Below, piece after piece: positions 50,915 through 59,802 of a stretch of 64,000 bases of DNA. Origin of the DNA: JAXHUH01 sp034211175 (lineage in GTDB: Bacteria; Actinomycetota; Acidimicrobiia; Acidimicrobiales; CAIXPF01). The stretch is taken from the NCBI GenBank assembly GCA_034211175.1, contig JAXHUH010000236.1, positions 1 to 64,000 on the forward strand, written 5' to 3'. The stretch's first letter is position 1, and each line of letters begins with the position of its first letter. A program made the translations under genes and the position numbers. A model generated the notes under the pieces. That model saw only the letters and a list, made by a program, of their open reading frames with translations. It had not been told where the DNA came from and did no database searches.

Positions 50915-52044
50915 GCGCGATCGACGAGCTCGCCGGGATCGCCTGGGGTGCCGCGCCGGGCCGACCCAGCCGGCCCGTGATCGGCGTCATCGGCCGCGAC
51001 GTCCCGCTCGAGCTGGTCGAGGCCGCCGGCGCCGCGCCCCTGACGCTGCGGGGCGACCCGTCGATCGACCTCGGGCCCGCCGACACCCTCCTCGGCACGG
51101 GGCTCGACCCGGCTGCCCGGGCGATCCTGGCGCAGTTGCTGGGGACCGGCTTCGCCGGGCTCGATGCGCTCGTGGCGTGCACCGACTGCGAGGGGTCGGT
51201 CCGTGTGTTCTACGCGTTGCGGGAGCTGGCCCGCGTCCGGTCCGACCTCGGGATACCGCCGGTGCACCTCGTCGACGTCGCACACCTCCCCCGGGAGTCG
51301 TCGCGGCGTTACACGACCCTGCGCCTCGCCGAGCTGCGCGCCGTCCTGTCCGACTGGACCGGGCGGGCTGCCGACGACGACCGTCTGGCCGACGCCATCG
51401 TGCAACGCGACGAGGTGCGCCGGCGGCTGGTGGCGCTCGACGCGCTGCGCCGCCGCGACCCGCCGTGGTGCACGGGATCGGAGCTGCTCGCGGCCGCCAC
51501 CGCGGCCCGCCGTGCGACCGCCGCCGAGGTGCTCCCCCTGCTCGATCGGGTGCTGACCGAGGCCGGTCCGCCCGACAGGACCGACGGGAGCGGTCGGACC
51601 GACACGACGGGCGGGCGGCGGGTGCTGCTCACCGGCAGCGCGCACGGCGAGCCGGGCGTGACCGCGGCGATCGAGGCATCGGGCGGCGTCGTGGTCGCCG
51701 ACGACCACCCCACGGGCGCCCTCGGGCTCGACCTCACCTGCGAGTCACCGACACTCGAGGCCCTGGCCGCCCGGACGGCCGCCGACGGGGTCACCCCCCA
51801 GCGGGGCCGGACCGCGGACCGGGCCGCGCAGACGGCCCGCCTGGTCGCCGAGCGCGATGCCGAGGTGGTCATCGCCTACGTGCGGTGCCTCGACGAGGCG
51901 CCCCTGTGGGACGCCGCCGCCCAGCGGGACGCGCTCGACGTCCCGCTCGTGCTGCTGCGCGACCAGGACCACGGCGCGGTCGACCGGGACGCGCTCGCCG
52001 CCGCCCTCGACCGGGCCACGACCCCGGGGGACCGCCCACGATGA
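50911..52044 (+). CDS. 2-hydroxyacyl-CoA dehydratase-family subunit (Cys-containing)
   Basis: 377 residues. The pattern RPVIGVIGRDVPLELVEAAGAAPLTLRG and ALVACTDCEGSVRVFYALREL matches the HgdB/FldB-like family that removes water from 2-hydroxyacyl-CoA (or reduces aryl-CoA) by ketyl-radical chemistry on an Fe-S cluster. It has Cys90, Cys93, Cys187, Cys277 and Cys326, enough to hold a [4Fe-4S] cluster; C90-x2-C93 and C326 (YVRCLDE) are the likely ligands. The partner subunit follows in an ATGA overlap. The ATP-driven activase that normally starts this chemistry is absent from the window. Confidence 0.78.
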   Translation: MSAIDELAGIAWGAAPGRPSRPVIGVIGRDVPLELVEAAGAAPLTLRGDPSIDLGPADTLLGTGLDPAARAILAQLLGTGFAGLDALVACTDCEGSVRVFYALRELARVRSDLGIPPVHLVDVAHLPRESSRRYTTLRLAELRAVLSDWTGRAADDDRLADAIVQRDEVRRRLVALDALRRRDPPWCTGSELLAAATAARRATAAEVLPLLDRVLTEAGPPDRTDGSGRTDTTGGRRVLLTGSAHGEPGVTAAIEASGGVVVADDHPTGALGLDLTCESPTLEALAARTAADGVTPQRGRTADRAAQTARLVAERDAEVVIAYVRCLDEAPLWDAAAQRDALDVPLVLLRDQDHGAVDRDALAAALDRATTPGDRPR

Positions 52045-53318
52045 TCGACCACGACGACCGCCTCGCCAGCGCCCGCGACGCGCTCCGCCACCAGAAGGCG
52101 TGGTTCGCCCGGCTCCACGAGCACGCCGCAGCCGGAGGGCTGGTAGCGCTGGTCAACGCGGACACGCCTCACGAGGTCCTCCGGGCCTTCGACATCCCCT
52201 ACGTCGTGAACCAGTGGTGGTCGTCGATCGCCGCCTCCCGGGGCGGCGCCCAGCGCTACCTCGACCTCGTCGCCGCCAAGGGCCTCCCCCGCGACTCCGA
52301 CACCTACAGCGCCCTCGGTCTCGGCAGCGCGCTCGACCCCGAGCCCTCGACCGGGCCGTGGGGTGGCCTCCCCCGCCCGTTCCTGGTGCTCGGCGACCTG
52401 ACCGGCGACGTCGCCGGCAAGGTGCTCGACGTGTGGGACGCACAGGACGGGGTGACGTTCTTCCCGTTCGAGAACACGGCGCGGACGGTCGACGACGAAC
52501 GCTGGTGGAAGCGGATCGCCACGGCGTGGGAGGAGGTCGTCGGGCCGGAGCGCATCGACGTGATGACGGCCGAGCTCCACGAGCTGATCGCCCTGCTGGA
52601 AGCGCGCACCGGGCAGGCGTTCGACCCCGACCGGTTCGCCGAGATCATGCGCCTCGGCAACGAGCAGGCGGCGTGGAACCGCCGCACCCGCGACCTGATC
52701 GCCGCGGTCCGTCCCCTGCCGGTGCGGGTCGGCGACACGATCCCGGCGGTCATGGTGCCCCAGTGGCACCGGGGCTCGGTCTGGGGCCGCGACGCGGCGC
52801 GAGCCCTCTACGAGGAGGTGGCGGCGCGGGTCGCCGCCGGGCGCGGGGTCGTCGCCGAGGAACGTCTGCGGCTGATGTGGATCGGGCGGGGCCTGTGGTT
52901 CGACCTCGACTTCTACCGCCACTTCGAGCGCGAGCACGGCGCCGTGTTCGTGTGGTCGATGTACCTGGCGATCGCGGCCGACGGCTACGCCCGCTACGGC
53001 GGCGACCCGCTCCGGGCCCTGGCGTCGCGGTTCGTCGGGTTCCACGAGCACCTGTACGTGCCCCCGGGCGCCGCCGAGTGGTACGTGGCCGAGGCCCGCC
53101 GCCACGGCGTCGACGGCGTCGTCCACCTCGTGTCGCGGGACCCCCGGGGGAGCTGGGCGACGACCGCCGCGCTGCGCCGCGCCGGCATCCCGACCTACGA
53201 GCTGCACGCGGAGAACGCCGACGACTCGGCCTACGACGTCGACGCCGTGCGCGCCGACGTCGCGGCCTGGCTCACCGACGAGGTGTCGACGGGCCGCGGC
53301 GTCAGCGGCCGGCCCTGA
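52041..53318 (+). CDS. 2-hydroxyacyl-CoA dehydratase-family partner subunit lacking cysteine
   Basis: 425 residues. ALVNADTPHEVLRAFDIPYVVNQWWSSI near 40-68, FFPFENT near 145 and WNRRTRDLIAA near 213 follow the HgdA/FldC-like fold of the family. There is not a single Cys in the protein, whereas standard subunits use three or four to bind a [4Fe-4S] cluster. It therefore cannot carry the cluster itself and may serve as a binding subunit or do different chemistry. It is the last gene of a five-gene operon and ends before a hairpin at 53350. Confidence 0.75.
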   Translation: MIDHDDRLASARDALRHQKAWFARLHEHAAAGGLVALVNADTPHEVLRAFDIPYVVNQWWSSIAASRGGAQRYLDLVAAKGLPRDSDTYSALGLGSALDPEPSTGPWGGLPRPFLVLGDLTGDVAGKVLDVWDAQDGVTFFPFENTARTVDDERWWKRIATAWEEVVGPERIDVMTAELHELIALLEARTGQAFDPDRFAEIMRLGNEQAAWNRRTRDLIAAVRPLPVRVGDTIPAVMVPQWHRGSVWGRDAARALYEEVAARVAAGRGVVAEERLRLMWIGRGLWFDLDFYRHFEREHGAVFVWSMYLAIAADGYARYGGDPLRALASRFVGFHEHLYVPPGAAEWYVAEARRHGVDGVVHLVSRDPRGSWATTAALRRAGIPTYELHAENADDSAYDVDAVRADVAAWLTDEVSTGRGVSGRP

Positions 53319-53349
53319 CGAGCTCGGCCATCCGGCCGCGCCGCGGCCC

Positions 53350-53379
53350 GCGGCCCGTGGTCCCTGGTCGACGGGCCGC
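53350..53379. terminator. Bidirectional terminator
   Basis: GCGGCCCGT (53350-53358) and ACGGGCCGC (53371-53379) form a 9-bp perfect stem with a 12-nt loop in the 82-bp gap between the convergent dehydratase operon and the FtsX-type permease gene. Confidence 0.6.
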
Positions 53380-53400
53380 AGCGCCCGGCGGCCTCGGCGC

Positions 53401-55947
53401 CTACTCGGTGGCGATGGCCCGGAGGACGTCGAGCTTCGCGGCCTTGCGGGCGGGGCCACGGGAGGCGAGCACACCGCCGCCGAGGGCCAGGAGCACGATC
53501 ACGACCAGCGGGGTGGGTGGCACCGACCAGGCGTCGAGGCCCTCGTCGCGCAGCGCCACGCTGATCGACCAGCCGAAGAACACGCCGATCACCGCACCGA
53601 GGCCGGTGCCCAACAGCGCGACGAGCAGCGCCTCCCACCGCACGGACGCCCGGGTCTGGCGCCGGGTCATGCCGACCGCCCGGAGCAGGCCGAGCTCGCG
53701 GGTCCGCTCGTGGATCGACAGCGCCATGCTGTTGGCGATGGAGCCGAGGGCGATGAGCACGGCCAGCCCGAGCAGGCCGTACATGAGGTTCAGGAGCTGG
53801 TCGATCTGCGCCGCCTGGGCGTCGACGTACTCCTCGCGGCTCTGGACCTCGCCGCTCGGGTAGGCGTCGCTCACCGAGGTGATCGCCGATCGCACCTCGT
53901 CGTCGCCGTGGCTGGGGGCGGCGGCGAGGTAGACCGCGAAGTCGAACTGGTCGGCGCCGCTGCGCTCGTGGAGGTCGTGGCTCACGACGAACGACGTGGC
54001 CAGCTGCTCCTTCGTGTAGATCCCCTCGATCCGCAAGGTCTCGGTCGAACCGGTCAGGAACCGCAGGGTCAACCACTCGCCGACGCCGAGGCCCCGGGCG
54101 TCCGCCTCGTCGTCGTCGAGGAGGATCCCGCCGACGTCGAGGTCGGCGAGGTCGCCCTCGATCATGCCGATGTCGAACACCCGGCTCGCGGTCGACGGAT
54201 CGACGGCGATGTAGGAGATGTCGGCCCCGGCGGGCCCGGACAGGTGGGCGACACCGACGCGGACGCCGCTGGCGGTCTCGACCTCGGGCAACCGGGCGAG
54301 GTCGTCGGCGAGTGCGGTGCTGAGGCCGCCGAAGCCCATGGAGGAGCTGGACACGACGTAGTCACCGGAGAACTGCTCGCTCCAGATGTCGCGGGTCCAG
54401 TCCTTGGCCGACGCCGCGATGATCGTGATGGCGATGACGAGCGCGACACCGACCATCAGCGCACCGCCGGTGCGGGCCGTGCGCTTCGGGTTGCGGTAGG
54501 CGTTCTGACGGGCGAGCGTGCCGACGGCGCCGGAGACGGCGGGCAGGGGTGCGCCGAGGAGCCGCACGACCGGCCGGGCCAGCAGCGGGCCGAGCACGAA
54601 GACCCCGACGAAGATGGCGAGGGCACCGGCGCCGACGGCCTGGATGCCCCAGCCGGCGAGCCCGGCGACGAGTGCCGCGGCGCCGGCGACGGTGAGGACG
54701 GAGCCCTCCACGAGCCGGCGACCGCCGCCGGCGCGGTGGTCGAGTGCGCTCTGGCGGAACGCGGCGAGCGGCGGGGTCCGCGACGCCCGCACCGACGGCA
54801 GCACGGCGGACACGGTCGTGACCGCGAGCCCGACAGCCATGGCAACGACGGCGGTCCTCGGCAGGAACACCATGCCGGTCGAGGGGATGTCGACGCCGAA
54901 CGACGAGAGCATCGCCTCGAGCAGGGCGGCGACGGCGAAGCCGGCGACGAGACCGACGGCCGAGGCGACGATCCCGATGACGATCGCCTCGGCCAGCTGC
55001 GCGACCAGGACCTGGTTCCGGGTCGCGCCGACGGCCCGGAGCAGCGCCATCTCGTGCATCCGCTGGGTCACGACGATCTGGAACGTGTTGTAGATCGTGA
55101 AGCACGCCACGACGAGCCCGATGGCGGCGAAGACGAGCAGGAACGTGTTGAAGAACCCGAACGCCTCGTGCATGGCGTCCTGGGTCTCGTCGGTCATCGC
55201 CGAGCCGGTCACGGCCTCGAGCCCCTCGGGCACGACGGCCGCGATGCGGCCGGTCAGCTCGTCCTCGCTCACGCCCGGTTCGGCGTCGACCATGACGACG
55301 TCGATCTCGCCGGGCGCGCCGAGCAGCACCTCCTGGGCGGTGGCGAGGTCCCACAGGCTCGCCGACGCCCCGCCGGGCGAGTCGATGGAGCCGAACGTGA
55401 CGATGCCGACCAGCTCCTGGGTGTGCGGGCCGGTGGCGGTGAGCACGGTCACGGTGTCGCCGATGGCGAGGTCGCCGTTGTCCGCGCTGCCCCGGTCGAT
55501 GACGATCTCGCCCGGGCCCGGGGCCCGGCTGCCGTCCGTGAGCTCCCACGGGCTGACCGGCCCGTCGAGGAAGCTGCCGCCGAAGGTGGGTGCACCCTGG
55601 CCGGGGTCGCCGATCGCCTCACCGGAGGCGTCGACGAGCTGGGCGTAGCCCTCGACGTAGCCCTGGGCGGTGGCCACGCCGTCCACGCCGGCGACGACGT
55701 CGACCACGTCCTCGTCGAAGCGACCCCGGGCCGAGAACCCCATGCCGGTCTCGACCTCGGTGTCGGAGCGTACGACCGTGTCGACGTCGTCGTAGATGTC
55801 GGCGAAGAGGTCGTCGAACGTGCGCCAGATCGTGTCGGTGAACACGAGGGAGCCGGCGAGGAAGGCGATGCCGAGCATCACCGACACCGCCGTGCTCAGG
55901 AGGCGGAACTTCTTGGCGAGCGTCGCCTTGAGGACGAGTCGGACCAT
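53401..55947 (-). CDS. ABC transporter permease with two FtsX domains (MacB-like)
   Basis: 848 residues. Helix at 17-38, a large extracytoplasmic MacB-PCD-like domain (40-255), then an FtsX unit with three helices (about 265-400) and two linked helices. A second extracytoplasmic domain and a second FtsX unit at the C-terminus follow (LGLLRAVGMTRRQTRASVRWEALLVALLG as landmark GLLRAVGMTRRQ; the first unit has the parallel MALLRAVGATRNQ). This is the fused type common in actinobacteria, exporting or extracting lipids, peptides or lipoproteins. Its ATPase gene lies 30 bp upstream. Confidence 0.92.
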   Translation of the reverse strand: MVRLVLKATLAKKFRLLSTAVSVMLGIAFLAGSLVFTDTIWRTFDDLFADIYDDVDTVVRSDTEVETGMGFSARGRFDEDVVDVVAGVDGVATAQGYVEGYAQLVDASGEAIGDPGQGAPTFGGSFLDGPVSPWELTDGSRAPGPGEIVIDRGSADNGDLAIGDTVTVLTATGPHTQELVGIVTFGSIDSPGGASASLWDLATAQEVLLGAPGEIDVVMVDAEPGVSEDELTGRIAAVVPEGLEAVTGSAMTDETQDAMHEAFGFFNTFLLVFAAIGLVVACFTIYNTFQIVVTQRMHEMALLRAVGATRNQVLVAQLAEAIVIGIVASAVGLVAGFAVAALLEAMLSSFGVDIPSTGMVFLPRTAVVAMAVGLAVTTVSAVLPSVRASRTPPLAAFRQSALDHRAGGGRRLVEGSVLTVAGAAALVAGLAGWGIQAVGAGALAIFVGVFVLGPLLARPVVRLLGAPLPAVSGAVGTLARQNAYRNPKRTARTGGALMVGVALVIAITIIAASAKDWTRDIWSEQFSGDYVVSSSSMGFGGLSTALADDLARLPEVETASGVRVGVAHLSGPAGADISYIAVDPSTASRVFDIGMIEGDLADLDVGGILLDDDEADARGLGVGEWLTLRFLTGSTETLRIEGIYTKEQLATSFVVSHDLHERSGADQFDFAVYLAAAPSHGDDEVRSAITSVSDAYPSGEVQSREEYVDAQAAQIDQLLNLMYGLLGLAVLIALGSIANSMALSIHERTRELGLLRAVGMTRRQTRASVRWEALLVALLGTGLGAVIGVFFGWSISVALRDEGLDAWSVPPTPLVVIVLLALGGGVLASRGPARKAAKLDVLRAIATE

Positions 55948-55977
55948 CCTGGCCTCACAGCTCGGCGACGGGTGGCG

Positions 55978-56742
55978 TCAACTCTCCAGGCGCTTCAGCG
56001 TGTCGAGGATGTCGTCGACCGTCGGTTGGCGGATCTCATGGACGATGCGTCCGTCGGCGAGGAACACGACCCGGTCGGCGTAGCTGGCCGCCCGCGGGTC
56101 GTGGGTCACCATCACGACGGTCTGGCCGAAGTCGTCGACCGCGGCGCGGATCATGTCGAGCAGCTCGGTGGCCGAGGTCGAGTCGAGGTTGCCGGTCGGC
56201 TCGTCGGCGAAGATCAGCTCGGGCCGGGTGATCATCGCCCTGGCCGCGGCGACCCGCTGCTGCTGGCCGCCGGACAGCTCGGAGGGCCGGTGGTCGAGGC
56301 GGTCACGGATGCCGAGCGCTCCGGTGATCTCGTCGAGCCACGCCGCGTCGGCCTTCCGGCCGGCGAGGGCGACGGGCAGCGTGATGTTCTCCTCGGCCGA
56401 GAGCGTCGGCACGAGGTTGAACGACTGGAACACGAACCCGATCCGCTCGCGGCGCAACAGGGTGAGCGCCTTGTCGTCGAGCGTCGTGATGTCGGTGTCG
56501 CCGATGTGGACGGCGCCGGACGTGGTCGTGTCGAGGCCGGCGAGGCAGTGGAGCAACGTCGACTTCCCGGACCCGGACGGGCCCATGATCGCGGTCAGGC
56601 GGCCGCGCTCGAACTCGATGTCGACACCATCGAGGGCCCGGACCTCCGTCGGTCCGCTCCCGTAGACCTTGACGAGGCCGGTCGCACGGGCCGCCACCGC
56701 AGCGACCGGTGCTTCGGTCGGGACAACCGTCGTCGTCGCCAT
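55978..56742 (-). CDS. ABC transporter ATPase (LolD/MacB type)
   Basis: 254 residues. Walker A GPSGSGKST near 56, VFQSFNLVPTLSAEENI, signature ELSGGQQQRVAAARA, FADEPTGNLDS and VVMVTHDPRAASYAD are those of the LolD/MacB/FtsE group. Met at 56742 starts an unstructured 20-residue leader before the domain. It works with the downstream two-FtsX permease as a mechanotransmission ABC system. Confidence 0.94.
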   Translation of the reverse strand: MATTTVVPTEAPVAAVAARATGLVKVYGSGPTEVRALDGVDIEFERGRLTAIMGPSGSGKSTLLHCLAGLDTTTSGAVHIGDTDITTLDDKALTLLRRERIGFVFQSFNLVPTLSAEENITLPVALAGRKADAAWLDEITGALGIRDRLDHRPSELSGGQQQRVAAARAMITRPELIFADEPTGNLDSTSATELLDMIRAAVDDFGQTVVMVTHDPRAASYADRVVFLADGRIVHEIRQPTVDDILDTLKRLES

Positions 56743-56894
56743 GGGCCACCTGTCTCCGGTCGGACGCTCTCCGGAGCGAGTGTCCGCCCGTTGCGGTGGC
56801 CGCAACAGGGACGATGGTCCCGCCCTGGTCGGCCGACGTCACGAACGCCGGGTCGGAGGGGCCGCCGCGGCGACGAACCCGGCGGACGGGCCGC

Positions 56895-57749
56895 TCAGAT
56901 GCGGGCGAGCAGGTCGTTCACCGCGTCGAGGACGGCGGCGCGGTGGTCCTTCGAGTCGTGGATCAGGTGGCCGGCGCCGGTGACGGTGCGGCACTCGATC
57001 TTCGGGCTTTGCTCGGCGAGCCGCTCGACGTCGGCCGGCTTCACGAGCCCGTCGGGCTTCGACGGGTCGGCGGCGAGCACGATGCCGGGCACCGGCAGCT
57101 CGCGATGGGGATCGAACACCGGCGCCGACGTCGGGTCGAACACCAGGTCGAGAACGGTCACGTCGAGCTCGAGCATCCCGATCGCCATCGCCTCGATGGC
57201 GTCGTCGTGGAGGAGCTCACCGAAGGTCGGCCCCGACGGGCTGGGCGCGCCCCGCAGCACGTTGGTGAGGTCGCCGACCGAGATGCCCGACTCCTGGAGG
57301 CGGGGGATCGACTCGCGCATCAGCCGGAACCCGTCGAGGAGGCTGTTGCCCTCGAGGTTCTGACCTTCCCCCGACGACCGGGCCATGATCGCCGGGTCCT
57401 CGAGCACCACGCCCCGCACCAGCTCCGGCCGGGTCTGGGCCAGCGCCGCGGCGGCACCGCCGCCGAGCGAGTGGCCGACCACCACGGCCGGGGTCTCGAG
57501 CACCCGCTCGCAGACCGCCACGGCGTCGGCCAGGAAGCCGTCGTGGCCGTACCCGCCGGGCATGCGACCCGAGCGGCCGTGGCCGCGGAAGTCGAGGCGC
57601 ACGACCCGGTGGCTCCCGGCGAGGTGGGGCACGAGCCAGCCCCACGTCGCGGTGCTCTGGGTGATCCCGTGCAGCATCAGCACCGGCGGTGCGCCGGCGT
57701 CGCCGTCGTCCTCGTAGTGCAGGGTCACGTCATCGGTCTGCAGCTCCAC
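56895..57749 (-). CDS. Alpha/beta hydrolase
   Basis: 284 residues from GTG. HGITQST near 27 gives the oxyanion region, RGHGRSG follows, the nucleophile is Ser94 in GHSLGGG and the catalytic His lies in TGAGHLIHD near 263. The acid is probably the Asp in LAADPSKPDG. An open frame extends 41 codons upstream but is Arg/Gly-rich and unlike the family. The substrate is unknown. It is separated from the thiolase gene by a strong hairpin. Confidence 0.88.
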   Translation of the reverse strand: MELQTDDVTLHYEDDGDAGAPPVLMLHGITQSTATWGWLVPHLAGSHRVVRLDFRGHGRSGRMPGGYGHDGFLADAVAVCERVLETPAVVVGHSLGGGAAAALAQTRPELVRGVVLEDPAIMARSSGEGQNLEGNSLLDGFRLMRESIPRLQESGISVGDLTNVLRGAPSPSGPTFGELLHDDAIEAMAIGMLELDVTVLDLVFDPTSAPVFDPHRELPVPGIVLAADPSKPDGLVKPADVERLAEQSPKIECRTVTGAGHLIHDSKDHRAAVLDAVNDLLARI

Positions 57750-57865
57750 GCCCGCACCGTAGGTCGCGCGGCACCGGCGACGCCCGCCGACGCGCTCGCA
57801 AGCCCCTCGGAGCCCGGGATGACCTGCCGCATCGGCCGAAATCACCGGAGTGGACCACCCGCGAA

Positions 57866-57910
57866 CTGGCACGCATCCACGACCGCGTGGTGGTCGTGGA
57901 TGCGTGCCAG
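57866..57910. terminator. Perfect 19-bp stem hairpin downstream of the thiolase gene
   Basis: Arms 57866-57884 and 57892-57910 are perfectly complementary with a 7-nt loop, beginning 18 nt past the thiolase stop. It is the strongest hairpin noticed in the window. It has no T-tract, so either it acts as an actinobacterial terminator or it is a small palindromic element. Confidence 0.7.
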
Positions 57911-57927
57911 GACGGGAATCGGGTGGT

Positions 57928-59148
57928 TCAGACGCGTTCGATGATGATGGCGGGGGCCATGCCGCCGCCGGTGCACATCGTGATCAGGGCGGTCTGGCCG
58001 TCGGTGCGCTCGAGCTCGTCGAGCGCGGTGCCGATCAGCATCGCCCCGGTCGCACCGATCGGGTGGCCCAGCGCCATGGCGCCGCCGTTCACGTTGACCT
58101 TCTCGCGGTCGAGCTCGAGGTCGCGCATGAACTTCTCGGAGATGGCGGCGAACGCCTCGTTGACCTCGAACAGGTCGATGTCGTTCGTGGTCATCCCGGC
58201 CCGCTTCAGGACCTTCTTCGCCGCCGGCACCGGGGCGTTGAGCATCAGGGTCGGGTCGTCGCCGATGGTGGCCATGCACACGACACGGGCACGGGGCGTG
58301 AGGCCGTGGGCCTGCGCGTACTCCGGGCTCGCCCACAGGATCGCGCCGGCGCCGTCGACGACACCCGACGAGTTGCCGGCGTGGTGGACGTGCTCGATCT
58401 TCAGGTCCGGGTACTTCTGGTTGATCAGCTCCCGGAAGGTCGGGCCCTCACCGAAGCGGTGGTCGGCCAGCGCGGGGAAGCTCGGCTGCAGCTTCGAGAG
58501 GCTCTCGACGGTCGTTCCCGGCCGGGGGAACTCCTCGCGGTCGAGGGCGATCGAGCCGTCCAGGTTCTTCACCGGGATCAGGCTCTTGTCGAAGCGGCCC
58601 TCCGCGATGGCCCGGGCGGCGCGGGCCTGGGACTCGGCGGCGTGGGCGTCGAGCTCCTCGCGGGTGAACCCCTCCAGCGTGGCGATGGCGTCGGCGCACA
58701 CGCCCTGGTGGGACTGCGGGTGGATCTCCTGGAGGTGCTGGTTGCCCGCACCCATCGGGAGCATGCCCTGGTGCTTGATCGACATCATCTCGGTGCCACC
58801 ACCGATGACGAGGTCGTCCATGCCCGACATGATCGACATCGCGGCCATGTTGTTGGCGGTGATGCCCGAGCCGCAGAAGCGGTCGAGCGTGACGCCGCCG
58901 GCCCTCACGTCGTAGCCGGCGTCGAGCGCGGCCATGCGGCCGAGGTCGCCGCCCTGGGGCCCCATCTGGGCGCTGGTGCCCCAGACGATGTCGTCGACGT
59001 CGCCGGTGTCGAACCCGTTCCGCTCGACCAGTGCCTCGAGCACGGTGCGGGCGAGGTGCTGGGGGTGCAGGTGGGCGAGCCCGCCCTTGCCCTGCTTGCC
59101 GATGCCCCGAGGGGTCCGGCAGGCGTCGATGATCAGCGCATCGGCCAT
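57928..59148 (-). CDS. Acetyl-CoA C-acyltransferase (thiolase)
   Basis: 406 residues. The acylated Cys92 lies in DRFCGSGITA, and the other active-site motifs are NEAFAA, GHPIGATGA and MCTGGGMAPA. GTEMMSIKHQ and the length fit degradative thiolases of the FadA type, including those used in steroid or fatty-acid breakdown. It cleaves 3-ketoacyl-CoA to acetyl-CoA and a shortened acyl-CoA. Start at 59148 follows CGGAGAC. A TetR-type palindrome lies about 95-110 bp upstream and probably controls it. Confidence 0.93.
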   Translation of the reverse strand: MADALIIDACRTPRGIGKQGKGGLAHLHPQHLARTVLEALVERNGFDTGDVDDIVWGTSAQMGPQGGDLGRMAALDAGYDVRAGGVTLDRFCGSGITANNMAAMSIMSGMDDLVIGGGTEMMSIKHQGMLPMGAGNQHLQEIHPQSHQGVCADAIATLEGFTREELDAHAAESQARAARAIAEGRFDKSLIPVKNLDGSIALDREEFPRPGTTVESLSKLQPSFPALADHRFGEGPTFRELINQKYPDLKIEHVHHAGNSSGVVDGAGAILWASPEYAQAHGLTPRARVVCMATIGDDPTLMLNAPVPAAKKVLKRAGMTTNDIDLFEVNEAFAAISEKFMRDLELDREKVNVNGGAMALGHPIGATGAMLIGTALDELERTDGQTALITMCTGGGMAPAIIIERV

Positions 59149-59241
59149 TGCGTCTCCGTTCGTCGGTTCGCCCCGGCGCGAGCCGAGTGCCCCGAGTCTC
59201 CTCCGGGCCACCGATGCCGACGCAAATCTCGAACGAACGCT

Positions 59242-59258
59242 CGACCGACAGTCGGTCG
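59242..59258. promoter_or_regulatory. TetR-type operator upstream of the thiolase gene
   Basis: CGACCGAC-A-GTCGGTCG is a perfect 8-bp inverted repeat with a 1-nt centre. The core ACCGACNGTCGGT is a recurrent operator shape for actinobacterial TetR regulators of acyl-CoA genes. It sits 94 bp upstream of the thiolase start. No regulator gene is adjacent. Confidence 0.6.
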
Positions 59259-59283
59259 GGGCGATCGGGTCGCCGGGCCGACG

Positions 59284-59718
59284 TCAGCCGAGCACGTGGC
59301 GCAGGTAGCGGCCCGGGTCGGCCAGGTAGTCGCGCCAGCGGGCGACGAGCTCGAGCTCGTCCCAGGCCACCGGACGCATCCCGTCCTCGTCGAGCTCGTG
59401 GATCTCGGCACCCGGCAGCGAGGCCAGGAGCGGCGAGTGCGTCGCGCACACGATCTGGGCCCCGTCCTCGACCAGATCGGCCATCGTCGCCATGAGCGAC
59501 AGGCACGACGAGAACGACAGCGCCGCCTCCGGCTCGTCCAGCAGGTACAGGCCGGGCCCGGCGAACTGGTTGGCGAACACCTGGAGGAACGACTCCCCGT
59601 GGCTCACCCGGAGCAGGTGGTCGTCGCCGTAGCCGGGCACCCGGTGGTCGCTCATGAACTCGAACACCCCGAACGCGGTCTCGGCCCGGAGGAAGTACCC
59701 CTTCGGCCGCCGCGCCAT
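59284..59718 (-). pseudogene. C-terminal remnant of an AAA-family (ABC/SMC-like) ATPase
   Basis: 144 residues covering only the second half of the family. GYFLRAETAFGVFEF, signature-like SHGESFLQVFANQF, Walker B LYLLDEPEAALSF and switch THSPLLASLPGA are intact. The Walker A loop, normally near residue 40 of a roughly 240-residue protein, is missing. In-frame homology seems to run 14 codons upstream of the ATG (HLTPEGRA), where a stop codon follows at about 59773-59775, and the next 80 bp belong to the neighbour. The protein could not bind ATP normally, so it is most likely a decayed gene. Confidence 0.75.
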
Positions 59719-59802
59719 CGCCCGGCCCTCGGGCGTGAGGTGGAGCCGGACGCGTTCAGCCCGACGTGGCCGTCACGTTCGGGCACGGCACTCGACGGAG
59801 GA

